DNA of 64,000 nucleotides from the NCBI GenBank assembly GCA_964447205.1, contig CAYUSB010000020.1:82198-146197 (forward strand), given 5' to 3'. The notes below the pieces were generated by a model. The model ran no database searches. It was not told where the DNA came from and saw only the letters and a program-made list of their open reading frames with translations. Shown here piece after piece: positions 8,085 through 16,297 of this stretch (position 1 is the stretch's first letter; each line of letters begins with the position of its first letter). This DNA comes from JAEUKH01 sp964447205 (GTDB taxonomy: Bacteria > Myxococcota_A > Polyangia > Polyangiales > Ga0077539). A program made the translations under genes and the position numbers.

Positions 8085-9485
8085 ATGGTGAAGTCGCTGC
8101 ACGACGCGGACGAAGACGACCAGCCGAGGGCGAGCCTGCGCACGCTCGCCGCCAGGCAGCTCGCGACCACGACCAAGACCCAGCCGCAGATGGCGGGGAT
8201 CACGCCCCGGTGGCTGCTCGAGATGCTCCCGTGGGTCGAGGTATCGGGCGGCGTGTACCGGCTCAACCGCCGGCTCTGCTACGCCGTCGGCGACGGGCGC
8301 GTGAGCTTCAGCAACGTCGGGGCGCGGGTCGAGGTGATCCCGCAGACCCTGCGCGAGCTGCCCCTCTTGCGTGGGTTCGACGACGACGCCACGCTCGTCG
8401 AGCTCGCGCGGGGCTTCGTCCAGCGCGAGCTCCGGGCGGGCGAGACCCTCGTCGAGGCGGGGCGGCGCGCGGACGAGGTGATCCTCCTCGCGCACGGCAG
8501 GGCCAACAAGCTCGGCGTGGCAGAGTACGGCGCCGCGACCATGCTCGAAGCCCTCTGCGACGGAGACCACCTCGGAGACATGTCCGCCGTCGCCTCGGAC
8601 GAGCCCTGGAGGTTTACTGTCAAGGCCGTCACCCCGTGCGTCGTGCTCGCGATCGCCCGGAGCGCGCTCGACGACCTGATCGCCCGCGCGCCCGCCCTGC
8701 GCGCCCACGTCGAGGCGTTCGGAGAGAGCCTGAAGCGCCCGCAAGACAAGATGGGCCAGCGCCCCATCGCGCTCGCCGCGGGGCACTCGGGCGAACCCAC
8801 CCTCCCGCACACCTTCGTCGACTACGCGCTCAACCCTCGGGAGTACGAGCTCTCCGTGGCGCAAACGGTGCTCAAAGTGCACACGCGCGTCGCCGACGCC
8901 TTTCGCGACCCGATGGACCAGACCGCGGAGCAGCTCAGACTCACCATCGAGGCGCTGCGCGAGCGGCAGGAGCATGAGCTCATCAATCACCGCGAGTTCG
9001 GCCTGCTCCACAACGCCGACCTCAAGCAGCGCATCGCCACGCGCAGCGGGCCTCCTACTCCCGACGACATGGACGAGCTCCTGTGCCGCCGCAAGAAGAC
9101 CCGCGTCTTTCTCGCGCACCCGCGCACCATCGCGGCCTTCGGGCGGGAGTGCAGCCGCCGCGGGGTGTACCCCACTCCGGTGGAGCTTCACGCGCGCAGG
9201 GTCTTCGCCTGGCGCGGCGTGCCCTTTCTTCCCTGCGACAAGATCCCCATCAGCGCGTCGCGCACGACGGCCATCCTCGCGCTTCGAACGGGCGAGAAGG
9301 ACCAGGGCGTGATCGGGCTGCGCCCCAAGGCCGTCCCCGACGAGGTCGCGCCCGGCCTCTCGGTGCGGCGCATGGGCGTCGATGAGAGGGCCATCACGTC
9401 GCACCTCGTGAGCCTCTACTACTCCGCGGCCGTGCTCGTGCCCGACGCGCTCGGCGTCCTCGAAGACGTCCAGATCGGCCACTGA
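8085..9485 (+). CDS. Family 2B encapsulin shell protein 2 (cNMP-binding insertion)
   Basis: A 466-residue paralogue of the preceding shell protein, collinear throughout: N-arm (TTTKTQPQM, RWLLEMLPW), cyclic-nucleotide-binding-like insertion (about 92-212), then capsid domains with shared blocks such as HELINHREFGLLHNADLKQR and SLYYSAAVLVPDALG. Its cassette region reads DGDHLGDMSAVASDEPWRF, so it differs from shell 1 and contains an Arg. ATG 8085 lies 8 nt after the shell 1 stop, with GGAG in the preceding coding tail, suggesting coupled translation. The reading frame is open well upstream inside shell 1, but similarity to shell 1 begins at this ATG. A mixed two-component shell is the natural inference. 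Confidence 0.9.
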   Translation: MVKSLHDADEDDQPRASLRTLAARQLATTTKTQPQMAGITPRWLLEMLPWVEVSGGVYRLNRRLCYAVGDGRVSFSNVGARVEVIPQTLRELPLLRGFDDDATLVELARGFVQRELRAGETLVEAGRRADEVILLAHGRANKLGVAEYGAATMLEALCDGDHLGDMSAVASDEPWRFTVKAVTPCVVLAIARSALDDLIARAPALRAHVEAFGESLKRPQDKMGQRPIALAAGHSGEPTLPHTFVDYALNPREYELSVAQTVLKVHTRVADAFRDPMDQTAEQLRLTIEALRERQEHELINHREFGLLHNADLKQRIATRSGPPTPDDMDELLCRRKKTRVFLAHPRTIAAFGRECSRRGVYPTPVELHARRVFAWRGVPFLPCDKIPISASRTTAILALRTGEKDQGVIGLRPKAVPDEVAPGLSVRRMGVDERAITSHLVSLYYSAAVLVPDALGVLEDVQIGH

Positions 9486-9673
9486 GACGGTCAGCGCAAA
9501 CCCCTCCCGTCGATGCCAAACCGCGATTTTGTAAGTGTTTTGCGGTCGACACCTCACCCCTCGGGCTCGACGCGACCCTCGTGCGGGAGGGGGCGTCCGG
9601 GCCGCGGGCGTCTGCTTCCTACAGCGACTCCCGATCGTCGGGCCGATCCCGCCGATCTGGTCACGGGGCGCTG

Positions 9674-9708
9674 ACTCCGAATCCCAGCTTCCAGGGCCCC
9701 TGTTGACA
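9674..9708 (+). promoter_or_regulatory. Conserved upstream motif plus TTGACA box
   Basis: ACTCCGAATCCCAGC (9674-9688) recurs at 17438-17452. In both places its end lies 54 nt before a GTG start and 14 nt before a -35-like hexamer, here a perfect TTGACA (9703-9708). The -10 is poor. Likely a promoter with an activator site for the operon starting at 9743. The rest of the 9486-9742 gap holds only weak hairpins. Confidence 0.5.
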
Positions 9709-9742
9709 AACGGATCCCGGGTCGGCGACACCCTCCCGGGCC

Positions 9743-10180
9743 GTGACCCCTCCGCCCCTCTCGTTTGTCACCCCCGCGGGTTTCGCGCCCCCCAAGGGCT
9801 ACGCCTACGGGGCCGTCACCCGCGGGCCCCTCCTCCACGTCGGGGGCCAGGTGGGGTGGGACCCGGCCACGGGCCGCTTCGCCAGCGACGATTTCGTCCA
9901 GCAGCTTGCCCAATGCCTCGACAACGTCCTGGCCGTGGTCACGGCCGCGGGGGGCCGACCCACCGACATCGCCCGGATGACCGTGTACGTCACCGACCTC
10001 GACGCCTACCGCACCCGCCTGCGCGAGATCGGGGCCGTGTGGAAGGCCCGGCTCGGCAGGCACTACCCGGCCATGGCCCTCGTCGGGGTGGCCGGGCTCG
10101 TCGAGCCCGAGGCCCGGGTCGAGATCGAAGCCGTGGCCGTCCTGCCCGAGGCCCCTGTTTCTGCTGGAGACCCCCCATGA
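9743..10180 (+). CDS. Rid/YjgF/UK114-family protein
   Basis: A 145-residue protein with the chorismate-mutase-like Rid fold, showing ...LLHVGGQVGWDP early, MTVYVTDLDAYR in the middle and VEIEAVAVLP at the end. The archetype RidA hydrolyses reactive enamines with an Arg in the P-x-R-S segment. Here the equivalent stretch is YPAMALVGVAGL, without that Arg, which places it in another Rid subgroup with a different or unknown activity. GTG 9743 starts it, and its stop overlaps the next gene (ATGA). Context suggests a role beside acyl-CoA catabolism. Confidence 0.85.
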   Translation: MTPPPLSFVTPAGFAPPKGYAYGAVTRGPLLHVGGQVGWDPATGRFASDDFVQQLAQCLDNVLAVVTAAGGRPTDIARMTVYVTDLDAYRTRLREIGAVWKARLGRHYPAMALVGVAGLVEPEARVEIEAVAVLPEAPVSAGDPP

Positions 10181-11025
10181 CCCTGTCGCCCAAGTCCTTC
10201 GGCCTCAGCCTCTCCGAAGGCGTCGCCGAGATCGTCCTCGACCGGCCCGAGCGCCTCAACGCCCTCACCTTCGAGGTCTACGTCGAGCTCGCCCAGACCC
10301 TCCGGGCCCTCGGGGACGTCGAGGCCGTGCGGGCCGTGATCCTCACGGGCAAGGGCCGCGGGTTCTGCTCGGGCGGCGACGTGGAGGGCATCATCGCCGA
10401 GCTCTTCGCCCGCGACGCCCGGGGCCTCCTGCAGTTTACCCGCGTCACCGGGGCCCTCATCCAGAGCGTCCGGGAGCTGCGCCGGCCCGTGATCGGGGCC
10501 ATCAACGGGGTGGCCGTGGGCGCGGGGGCCGTGCTCGCGGCGGCCTGCGACCTGCGGATCGCGGCGGCCTCGGCCCGGTTCGGGTTTGTGTTCCCGAAGG
10601 TGGGGCTGTCGGGGGCCGACATGGGGGCGGCCTTCCTCCTGCCGCGCCTCGTAGGCCACGGGGCCGCGAGCGAGCTCCTCTTCTTCGGCGACGTGATCGA
10701 CGCCCCCGAGGCCTACCGCATCGGCCTCGTCAACCGCGTGGTGCCCGACCCCGAGTGCCTCCCCCTGGCCCGCCAGTGGGCCGGGCGCCTCGCCCGGGGC
10801 CCCGCCTTCGCCCACAGCGTCACCAAACAGATGCTCGAGTCCGAGCACGGGATGACCCTCTCCCAGGCCATCGAGGCCGAGGCCCAGGCCCAGGCCCTGT
10901 GCATGGCCCACCCCGATTTCCGCACCGCCTACGAGGCCAACAAGGCCCGCACCCCCCCGCGCTTCGAGGGAGCCCCCGAGCTCCCCGTCGCCCCGCCCGG
11001 CCCCGAAGAGACCCCCAAGACGTGA
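10177..11025 (+). CDS. Enoyl-CoA hydratase/isomerase (crotonase) family protein
   Basis: A 282-residue crotonase-fold enzyme acting on acyl-CoA thioesters. The oxyanion-hole segments are visible: GFCSGGDV in the first half and NGVAVGAGAVLAAACDLRIA in the second. At the usual second-glutamate position (FxxPEV in hydratases) it reads FVFPKVGLSGADMGA, so the acid/base set differs from classical hydratase and the reaction may not be simple hydration. The start ATG overlaps the Rid stop and the end overlaps the dehydrogenase start, giving a tight three-gene operon. CTGGAGA lies just upstream of the ATG. Confidence 0.9.
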   Translation: MTLSPKSFGLSLSEGVAEIVLDRPERLNALTFEVYVELAQTLRALGDVEAVRAVILTGKGRGFCSGGDVEGIIAELFARDARGLLQFTRVTGALIQSVRELRRPVIGAINGVAVGAGAVLAAACDLRIAAASARFGFVFPKVGLSGADMGAAFLLPRLVGHGAASELLFFGDVIDAPEAYRIGLVNRVVPDPECLPLARQWAGRLARGPAFAHSVTKQMLESEHGMTLSQAIEAEAQAQALCMAHPDFRTAYEANKARTPPRFEGAPELPVAPPGPEETPKT

Positions 11026-12152
11026 TCCCCTCCGCCCACGCCCTGAGCCCCTACTTCGACGACCGTCATCGTGCCCTCAGCGACCGGCTCCAGGGGCTCC
11101 TCGGGGGCTCAGGGGAGCCGTTGGAGGGCAAGGACGATCCGCGGGCCGTGGGGGAGCTTCTCGGGGGGGCGTGGGGCCTCTACGGGCTCCTGGTGCCGGC
11201 TCCGGGCGAGGCCGTCGACGTGCGGTCTCTGGTGTGTGTGCGGGAGGCCCTGGCGGGCATAAGCCCCCTGGCCGACAGCGTCTTCGCCGTGCAGGGCCTC
11301 GGGAGCCACCCCCTCGTGCGCGCAGGGACGGCCTCGCAGCGGGCGGTCCTGGCCGACCTGGTCGCAGGGCGCACGGTGGCGGCCTTCGCCCTGACCGAAC
11401 CCGAAGCCGGGAGCGACGTGGCCTCCCTGCGTACGACGGCCCGGAGGGAGGGGGAGGGGTGGGTTCTCGACGGGGAGAAGTGCCTGATCTCCAACGTCCC
11501 GACGGCCGACTACCAGGTGGTCTTCGCCAACGCCGACCCGTCCCGGGGCAAGAAGGGGATCTCGGCGTTTGTGGTTCCGAGCGAGGCCCCGGGGCTTGTG
11601 CGGGACCCGATGGCCCTGGAGGGACACTGCCTCGGGCGGCTCGTGATGCGAGGCTGCCGGGTGGGCCCCGAGGCCCTCCTCGGGGAGGTGGGCGATGGGA
11701 TGCGCCTCGCCCTGGAGACCCTCGACACGTTTCGGGTCAGCGTCGGGGCCGCGGCCAACGGGATGGCGGCCCGGGCCCTGGGCCTGACGGTGGCCCGGGT
11801 GAAGTCTCGGGTGCAGTTTGGCGAGGCCCTCGGGTCGCAGCAGATGGTGCGGGCCTACGTGGCGGAGATGGCCACGGCCGTGGAGGCCGCGCGGCTTCTG
11901 GTGGCCCGGGCGGCTCACGCCAAGGACACGGGGGCTCCCGACGCGAGCGTGGTCGTGGCCATGGCCAAGATGTTGGCCACCGAGTCGGCGTATCGTGTGA
12001 TCGACCAGGCCGTCCAGCTCCACGGGGGCTCTGGGGTCCTCGACGACAGCCCCCTGGCGAAGCTCTCCCGGGCCGTGCGCCCCCTGCGGATCTACGAGGG
12101 CACGACGGAGATCCAGAAGCTCATCATCGCCCGGGCGGTGCTCGGGCGTTAG
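11022..12152 (+). CDS. Acyl-CoA dehydrogenase family protein
   Basis: A 376-residue FAD-dependent acyl-CoA dehydrogenase, which introduces an alpha,beta double bond and passes electrons to ETF. It shows AFALTEPEAGSDVASLRT (flavin/substrate signature), VQFGEALGSQQMV, and the C-terminal RIYEGTTEIQKLIIAR with the catalytic-type Glu of the YEGT motif. The N-terminal helical domain is somewhat short. GTG 11022 overlaps the crotonase stop (GTGA). Substrate unknown; the Rid-crotonase-dehydrogenase set suggests branched-chain or aromatic acyl-CoA breakdown. The stop codon is the first base pairs of a long inverted repeat. Confidence 0.92.
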   Translation: MIPSAHALSPYFDDRHRALSDRLQGLLGGSGEPLEGKDDPRAVGELLGGAWGLYGLLVPAPGEAVDVRSLVCVREALAGISPLADSVFAVQGLGSHPLVRAGTASQRAVLADLVAGRTVAAFALTEPEAGSDVASLRTTARREGEGWVLDGEKCLISNVPTADYQVVFANADPSRGKKGISAFVVPSEAPGLVRDPMALEGHCLGRLVMRGCRVGPEALLGEVGDGMRLALETLDTFRVSVGAAANGMAARALGLTVARVKSRVQFGEALGSQQMVRAYVAEMATAVEAARLLVARAAHAKDTGAPDASVVVAMAKMLATESAYRVIDQAVQLHGGSGVLDDSPLAKLSRAVRPLRIYEGTTEIQKLIIARAVLGR

Positions 12153-12309
12153 AGCGCCGACCGGAAAGTCTCCCGTCGCCGCGCTGCCGATCCGCGTCGC
12201 CTCGCTGCGTTGCGGTGTCTCGACGGGCATGTAGCCCGTCTTCGCCCCCGCGCCTGGCGATGCTTGCGTCTCGTTGCGCAGCTCGGTCCGACTTTCCGGT
12301 CGGCGCTCT
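12151..12309. repeat. Cruciform repeat element, copy A
   Basis: A perfect 20-bp inverted repeat bounds the element: AGAGCGCCGACCGGAAAGTC (12151-12170) and its complement (12290-12309). The 119-bp core has a smaller palindrome CGGGCATGTAGCCCG. The core, but not the arms, closely resembles that of copy B at 15454-15616. In RNA it would form a long hairpin ending the dehydrogenase operon. Not previously recognised by me as a named family. Confidence 0.75.
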
Positions 12310-12368
12310 GGCGGGCGGCGGGCGTCTCAGGCATCCTCCCGGCCCCGACTCACTGGAGGAGTGTGCTC

Positions 12369-13289
12369 ATGGGATACGGAAGCTACAGCTACGAGGCGCA
12401 TCAGGCCATCACCTCGGCCCGGGCCACCCAGCCCGCCCAGCAGGTCTTTGCGCAGAACAACCCCCACCCCCGGATGCTGCCCCTCGGGGTGAAGCTCCGC
12501 GAGTGCCGCGACAGCCCCGAGCACCCGGAGTCCCTCGGGATCTGCTTCGCCCTCGACGTGAGCGGGTCGATGGGCGACATCCCCCGGCAGCTCGCCACGC
12601 GCGAGCTCCCGCGGTTTATGAAGATCCTGCTCGACACGGGGACCCTGCACCCCCAGGTGCTCTTCACGGCCTTCGCCGACGCCCGGTACGATGTCACGCC
12701 GTTGCAGGTGGGGCAGTTTGAGGCCAGCGCCGAGCTGATGGACCAGTGGCTCACCCTGACGTGCCTGGAGGCCGTGGCCCGGGGCACCTCGTACACGGGG
12801 CCCCTCCAGGGGGGCGAGAGCTACGAGCTGGCCCTGTGGTTCGCGGCGAAGCACACGGCCATGGACTGCTGGGAGAAGCGGCAGCACAAGGGGTATTTGA
12901 TCATGACCGGGGACGAGACGGGGTACCCCGCCCTGCCCGCCGAGACGATGCAGAAGACCCTCGGGTACGACCTCGGGCGCGACATCCCCATGGCCGAGGT
13001 GATGGCCGAGCTGCGGCGCACCTGGACGCCCTTCTTCCTCATCCCCGACCACGGGCGACGCGGGGTCGAGGGGGCCTGGCGCGAGCACTTCGGCAACGAC
13101 GTGATCGTGATGGCCTCGCCCGACGACACCTGCGCCGTGTCGGCCTCGCTCATCGCCCTGTGCGAGGGGCAGCTCGCCGACCTCGACGCGGTGGGCCGGT
13201 CCCTGCGCGACGGGGGCATGGCGGCCGAGCGGGTCAAGGCTACCGTCGAGGCCCTCACCCCGTGGGTGGCCGGTCGGGCGAAGGGCTGA
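12369..13289 (+). CDS. Von Willebrand factor A-like domain protein
   Basis: A 306-residue cytoplasmic protein without a signal peptide. The vWA metal-binding (MIDAS) motif DVSGSM follows LGICFAL at about residue 63, with a later Thr/Asp pair in the MTGDETGYP region. The N-terminus is Tyr-rich (GYGSYSYE). Members often act as adaptors with AAA+ ATPases, but none is adjacent. ATG 12369 has a good GGAGGA 8 nt upstream. Its last 35 bp overlap the 3' end of the convergent next gene, so the pair may affect each other by antisense transcription. Confidence 0.85.
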   Translation: MGYGSYSYEAHQAITSARATQPAQQVFAQNNPHPRMLPLGVKLRECRDSPEHPESLGICFALDVSGSMGDIPRQLATRELPRFMKILLDTGTLHPQVLFTAFADARYDVTPLQVGQFEASAELMDQWLTLTCLEAVARGTSYTGPLQGGESYELALWFAAKHTAMDCWEKRQHKGYLIMTGDETGYPALPAETMQKTLGYDLGRDIPMAEVMAELRRTWTPFFLIPDHGRRGVEGAWREHFGNDVIVMASPDDTCAVSASLIALCEGQLADLDAVGRSLRDGGMAAERVKATVEALTPWVAGRAKG

Positions 13290-14490
13290 GGGCCAGGAGG
13301 GCTTCGAGGCGCTCGGCCTCGGGGCTGCCGAGGCGCATGAGGTCGAGCGTGTCGCGGACCTCGGCGGCGATGTCCCGGGCGGCCTCGAGGTCCGTGTCGG
13401 CGAGCAGAGCCAGGGCGATCGGGGCACGAAACACCGACCACGGGGCCTCGGGGACGAACACCAGGTCGAGGGCGAAATGCCGCTGCCACGCGGCGGAGGT
13501 CCGGCGCAGGGCCGCGAGGACGTCCGTCGTCCGAGGCGAGGCGAGGTTGGACAGGTCGTGGAGGTGCAGGAGGTGCTCGACCCGCGGGGCCGAGGTCGGG
13601 TCGCGGGCGATGCACAGCACCGCGAGGCTGTTGACGAGCAGGGTGCTGCCGGGGCGGTTGCGGTCTCGGGTGGCCTCCGCGGCCCGTACGAGGTCGTCGA
13701 GGCTCCACGCGGCGCTGATGTCTGCGAGCACGGGGAAGTTGACCTGAAACCCGCAGACCTCCTCGGGGCGCAAGGCCGGGGCCGCGAAGTGCAGGGCCTC
13801 GGCCGACGGAAACAAGGGGTACGTGTTGGGCTGGCCCTCGACGGCGGTGTGCTCGGCGAGGCGGGCGCGAAGGGCCGCGGCGACGTCCTGCACGAAGGTC
13901 GGCCCGAAGGCCCGCGTGGCCGTCGCCGTCACGTGCGGTTGACGGTCGCCCCCGGGCGGCGAGACCCGCGTCACGACCCCGTCGATCACGCAGAGGCCGG
14001 GGAAGGGGGTGTTGTTGGCGGTCCACTCCGCGGCGAGGCGGGCGCGGGTGGCGGCGGGGGCAAACTCGCTCCCCTGAGCCTCCGCCCGGGCGATGGCGCG
14101 GAGGTGTTGCAGGGTCTCGTGGTTGCCTTCGAGTCCATCGAGGACCGTGGGGTCGTGGCGCAGGGCCCGGGCGAGGGCCACCGACACGTGGGCCCAGGCC
14201 CGGAGCACGGAGGTGTACGCCCCGGGCACCGAACGCAGCACCGCCACGAGGTGGCGCGGCGGGATGTGGTCGGCGATGAGCTCGTTGAGGTTCCAGAGGG
14301 CTTCGGGCGGAAATACCCCGCTGTCGAGGGTGGCCGCGAGGGCCTCCCAGGTGCCCGGCTGGTCCACCAGCTCCCGCGGCAACGCGCACCGGCTGTGGGC
14401 GGCCTTGAGCCCGAGGTTCTTCCACTTGGTGAGGAGGGGGCGGGCGTAGGGCAGGGCGGCCTGGGGCGTCGCCGTCTTCGTGAGGGCCAT
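13255..14490 (-). CDS. Unknown cytoplasmic protein convergent with the vWA gene
   Basis: A 411-residue protein starting MALTKTATPQ. No signal peptide, membrane segment or motif I can name. It appears helical, with leucine-rich stretches (for example HLLHLHDLSNLA) suggestive of helical repeats. The frame is open further upstream to 14844, but coding-like composition begins at this ATG (14490). The 3' end overlaps the vWA gene tail-to-tail by 35 bp. A functional link to the vWA protein is possible but rests on proximity only. Confidence 0.7.
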   Translation of the reverse strand: MALTKTATPQAALPYARPLLTKWKNLGLKAAHSRCALPRELVDQPGTWEALAATLDSGVFPPEALWNLNELIADHIPPRHLVAVLRSVPGAYTSVLRAWAHVSVALARALRHDPTVLDGLEGNHETLQHLRAIARAEAQGSEFAPAATRARLAAEWTANNTPFPGLCVIDGVVTRVSPPGGDRQPHVTATATRAFGPTFVQDVAAALRARLAEHTAVEGQPNTYPLFPSAEALHFAAPALRPEEVCGFQVNFPVLADISAAWSLDDLVRAAEATRDRNRPGSTLLVNSLAVLCIARDPTSAPRVEHLLHLHDLSNLASPRTTDVLAALRRTSAAWQRHFALDLVFVPEAPWSVFRAPIALALLADTDLEAARDIAAEVRDTLDLMRLGSPEAERLEALLALSPSPDRPPTG

Positions 14491-15108
14491 GAGGGGCCCA
14501 CCGTACCAAATCCGCGCCCTCCCCCTTCGGAGTATCCACGGCAGGACTCGGGCAGGGCCCCGTCCCCACGTTGCAGGAGTCCGGAGCAGGTCCCCGTGGC
14601 GGGCGCAGGAGTTGTCGCTCCGGGGCATTGGGAGGCCATGGACCTGCTGGGGAAGCAGCCGCGGGCGGTGACGAACCGAAACGGGCATCGCCGCGATGCC
14701 GCTCGCCCCCTGTCCTGTCCCTGGGTATCGCCCACGCGCCGCGACGGAGTCGGTGCTGTACGGCGTGGTTGAGGCCGAGCTGGAGCCCTTCCTCGCGGCG
14801 GAGGTGGCCCTGCGGCTTCGACCGGCTGGTGCCCCGCGCAGCACGGTCGGGGCGTGAGGACGCCTCGTATCACGGGGAATCTGTCAACTTTTCTGTGGGC
14901 CCGGAGCTCCATGCGGGTGGGTGCTCGACCCGACGAACCCGTTGGAGGGCCTATCCCCCCTCGGGTTCCCGCGTCTCGCACCGGCACAAAAGCGCGCCTC
15001 TGCTGCGTGGATCCCGCTCTGTGTCCTGGAGAGCTTCCTGCGCCGCCTCGCAGCGCGCGCGGGTCCCGCTTCCCCTCCGCGGGCAACGGGCCCCCATACG
15101 CCCCGGTC
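14491..15108. other. Gene-poor stretch with IS91 debris
   Basis: About 620 bases between the unknown minus-strand gene and the broken PLP-enzyme gene. Apart from the 53-codon IS91-like transposase remnant at 14696-14857, I see no coding sequence, terminal repeats or strong promoter. It forms the left part of a degraded zone that continues to about 17.5 kb. Confidence 0.45.
14696..14857 (+). pseudogene. IS91-family transposase N-terminal remnant
   Basis: A 53-codon frame starting ATG 14696 reads GYRPRAATESVLYGVVEAEL then EPFLA. The YRPR...VLY.VV..HLE.FLA pattern is the N-terminal start of IS91-type (Y2/HUH) transposases in proteobacteria. Everything downstream (zinc finger, HUH motif, Tyr pair) is missing and the frame closes at 14857. 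It marks past mobile-element activity in this degraded zone. Recognition is by eye. Confidence 0.5.
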
Positions 15109-15729
15109 ATGCTCGAACATGGAATCGACAGGGTCGAGGCCCTGCCCCGGCTGGGCTGGGTCGAGGCCTCCTCGCCGGTCGAATCGTGCTCCGAGCTCGC
15201 CAGGGCGATGGGCCTCGACGGGCTCTGGGTGAAACGCGACGACACCCTGGGCCTCCACCACGGGCTCCACGGCGGCACGAAGGTGCGCAAGCTAGACCTC
15301 CTGCTCGCGGCCCCGCCGTGGAGGGACGCGCCCCGTTGGGCCTCGATCGGAGCGATCGGGTCGGGGCACCTCGTGGCCCTGTCGACGGCGGCCCGTCTCC
15401 TCGACCGCACCCTCCACGCCCACCTCTTCTGGGAGCAGCCCCTGCCTGCCTTGCTAAACCACGTCCAGTTCGGGATCCGTAGTTTTCGCCGCAGATCCGC
15501 GGCGCGCTGCGGCGTCAGCCCTCCTCGCCGGGCATACAGCCCGCCTTCGTCGGCCTTCCTTGCGGCGCTTGCGACTCCTTGCGAAAACCACGAATCCCAA
15601 ACTGGCCGTGGTTTAGAAGACCTGGCCTATGTGGCCTCTGGGCCTTGCGCTCTGCGCTACAGCGACGCGCGGGTGGGCGTCGGGCTCCGCGACCTACGGC
15701 TTCTGCTTTCGACGCACTCTTCTGGTTGA
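15109..15729 (+). pseudogene. Truncated PLP-dependent D-cysteine desulfhydrase/ACC-deaminase-like gene carrying repeat B
   Basis: From ATG 15109 the frame reads RVEALPRLGW, WVKRDDTLG and GGTKVRKLDLLLA, the N-terminal signature of the ACC deaminase/D-cysteine desulfhydrase fold-type II PLP family, with the Lys of GG(N/T)K-x-RKL. After HLFWEQPLP the sequence enters the 163-bp cruciform repeat B, which happens to be read through, then resumes as EDLAYVASGPCALRY before stopping at 15729. At 206 codons against about 300-330 expected, with the C-terminal half absent, it is almost surely non-functional. Confidence 0.6.
15454..15616. repeat. Cruciform repeat element, copy B, inside a gene
   Basis: 36-bp arms (15454-15489 and 15581-15616) are complementary at 32 of 36 positions; the mismatches are mostly of the kind tolerated as G-U in RNA. 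The core (GATCCGCGGCGC..., CGGGCATACAGCCCG, GCGCTTGCGACTCCTTGCG) parallels the core of copy A at 12151-12309. It splits a PLP-enzyme gene, which shows that the element can insert. Confidence 0.75.
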
Positions 15730-16220
15730 CCCCGCGGACCTCGGGATCGCTGCTGACCGCGCCCGACTGGCGCTCCCGTCTCCCGCCCGCGCTGGGACGT
15801 CGGCTCGACGCCGCGGAGCCAGCCCGCGGGGCGATCCGACGACGGATCTTGGTGGGCGCCTGGGGGCCCTGGTCGGCGCGGGCCTCCTGCGATTTACCGG
15901 GTATCCGCCCCCGCCCGCGGGTCTCGTGGCCCTCCGACGGGACGCGGCGGATCGACCGCTTCGTCGCCACCCAGCCGCGCTCCATCCGGCTTCAGATCCT
16001 CGGGGCCCTCGCGCTTGTCGAGCAGAGTCCGCTCGCCCTGTCCGGCCGTTGGGACCGCTTCTCGGAGCTGGGACGGGCCGAACGTCTGCGGTCCCTGGAG
16101 GCCCTGAGCCGTCGCGGGGGCGTCTCGGCGGAGGCGGTCCGGTGCGTGCGCGACCTGTCCATGCTGGGGCACTATCAACGGCCACAGACACACGCCTGCA
16201 GGCGCTGGACGAAGGAGAGC
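15690..16220 (+). pseudogene. Possible decayed gluconate-dehydrogenase-subunit-3-like gene
   Basis: In this frame the end reads IRLQILGALALVEQSPLAL, RFSELGRAERLRSLEALSRR and DLSMLGHYQRP, resembling the helical domain that precedes GMC oxidoreductases (gluconate 2-dehydrogenase subunit 3-like). The frame lacks a credible start codon, its middle is Arg/Pro-rich as if frameshifted, and no oxidoreductase follows. I treat it as a relic; the match is weak. Confidence 0.3.
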
Positions 16221-16297
16221 CCGACAGCGAAGAGGGAGGCGTGGAGGCGGACGCGAAACAGGGCCATCGCCGCGGGAGGCGACGCCCCGGCGGAGCG

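Noticed and set aside
9486..9742. Possible third cruciform element or terminator after the encapsulin genes
   Set aside because: Only short stems (ACCGC/GCGGT, CCCGA/TCGGG) are present and the shared core of copies A and B is absent.
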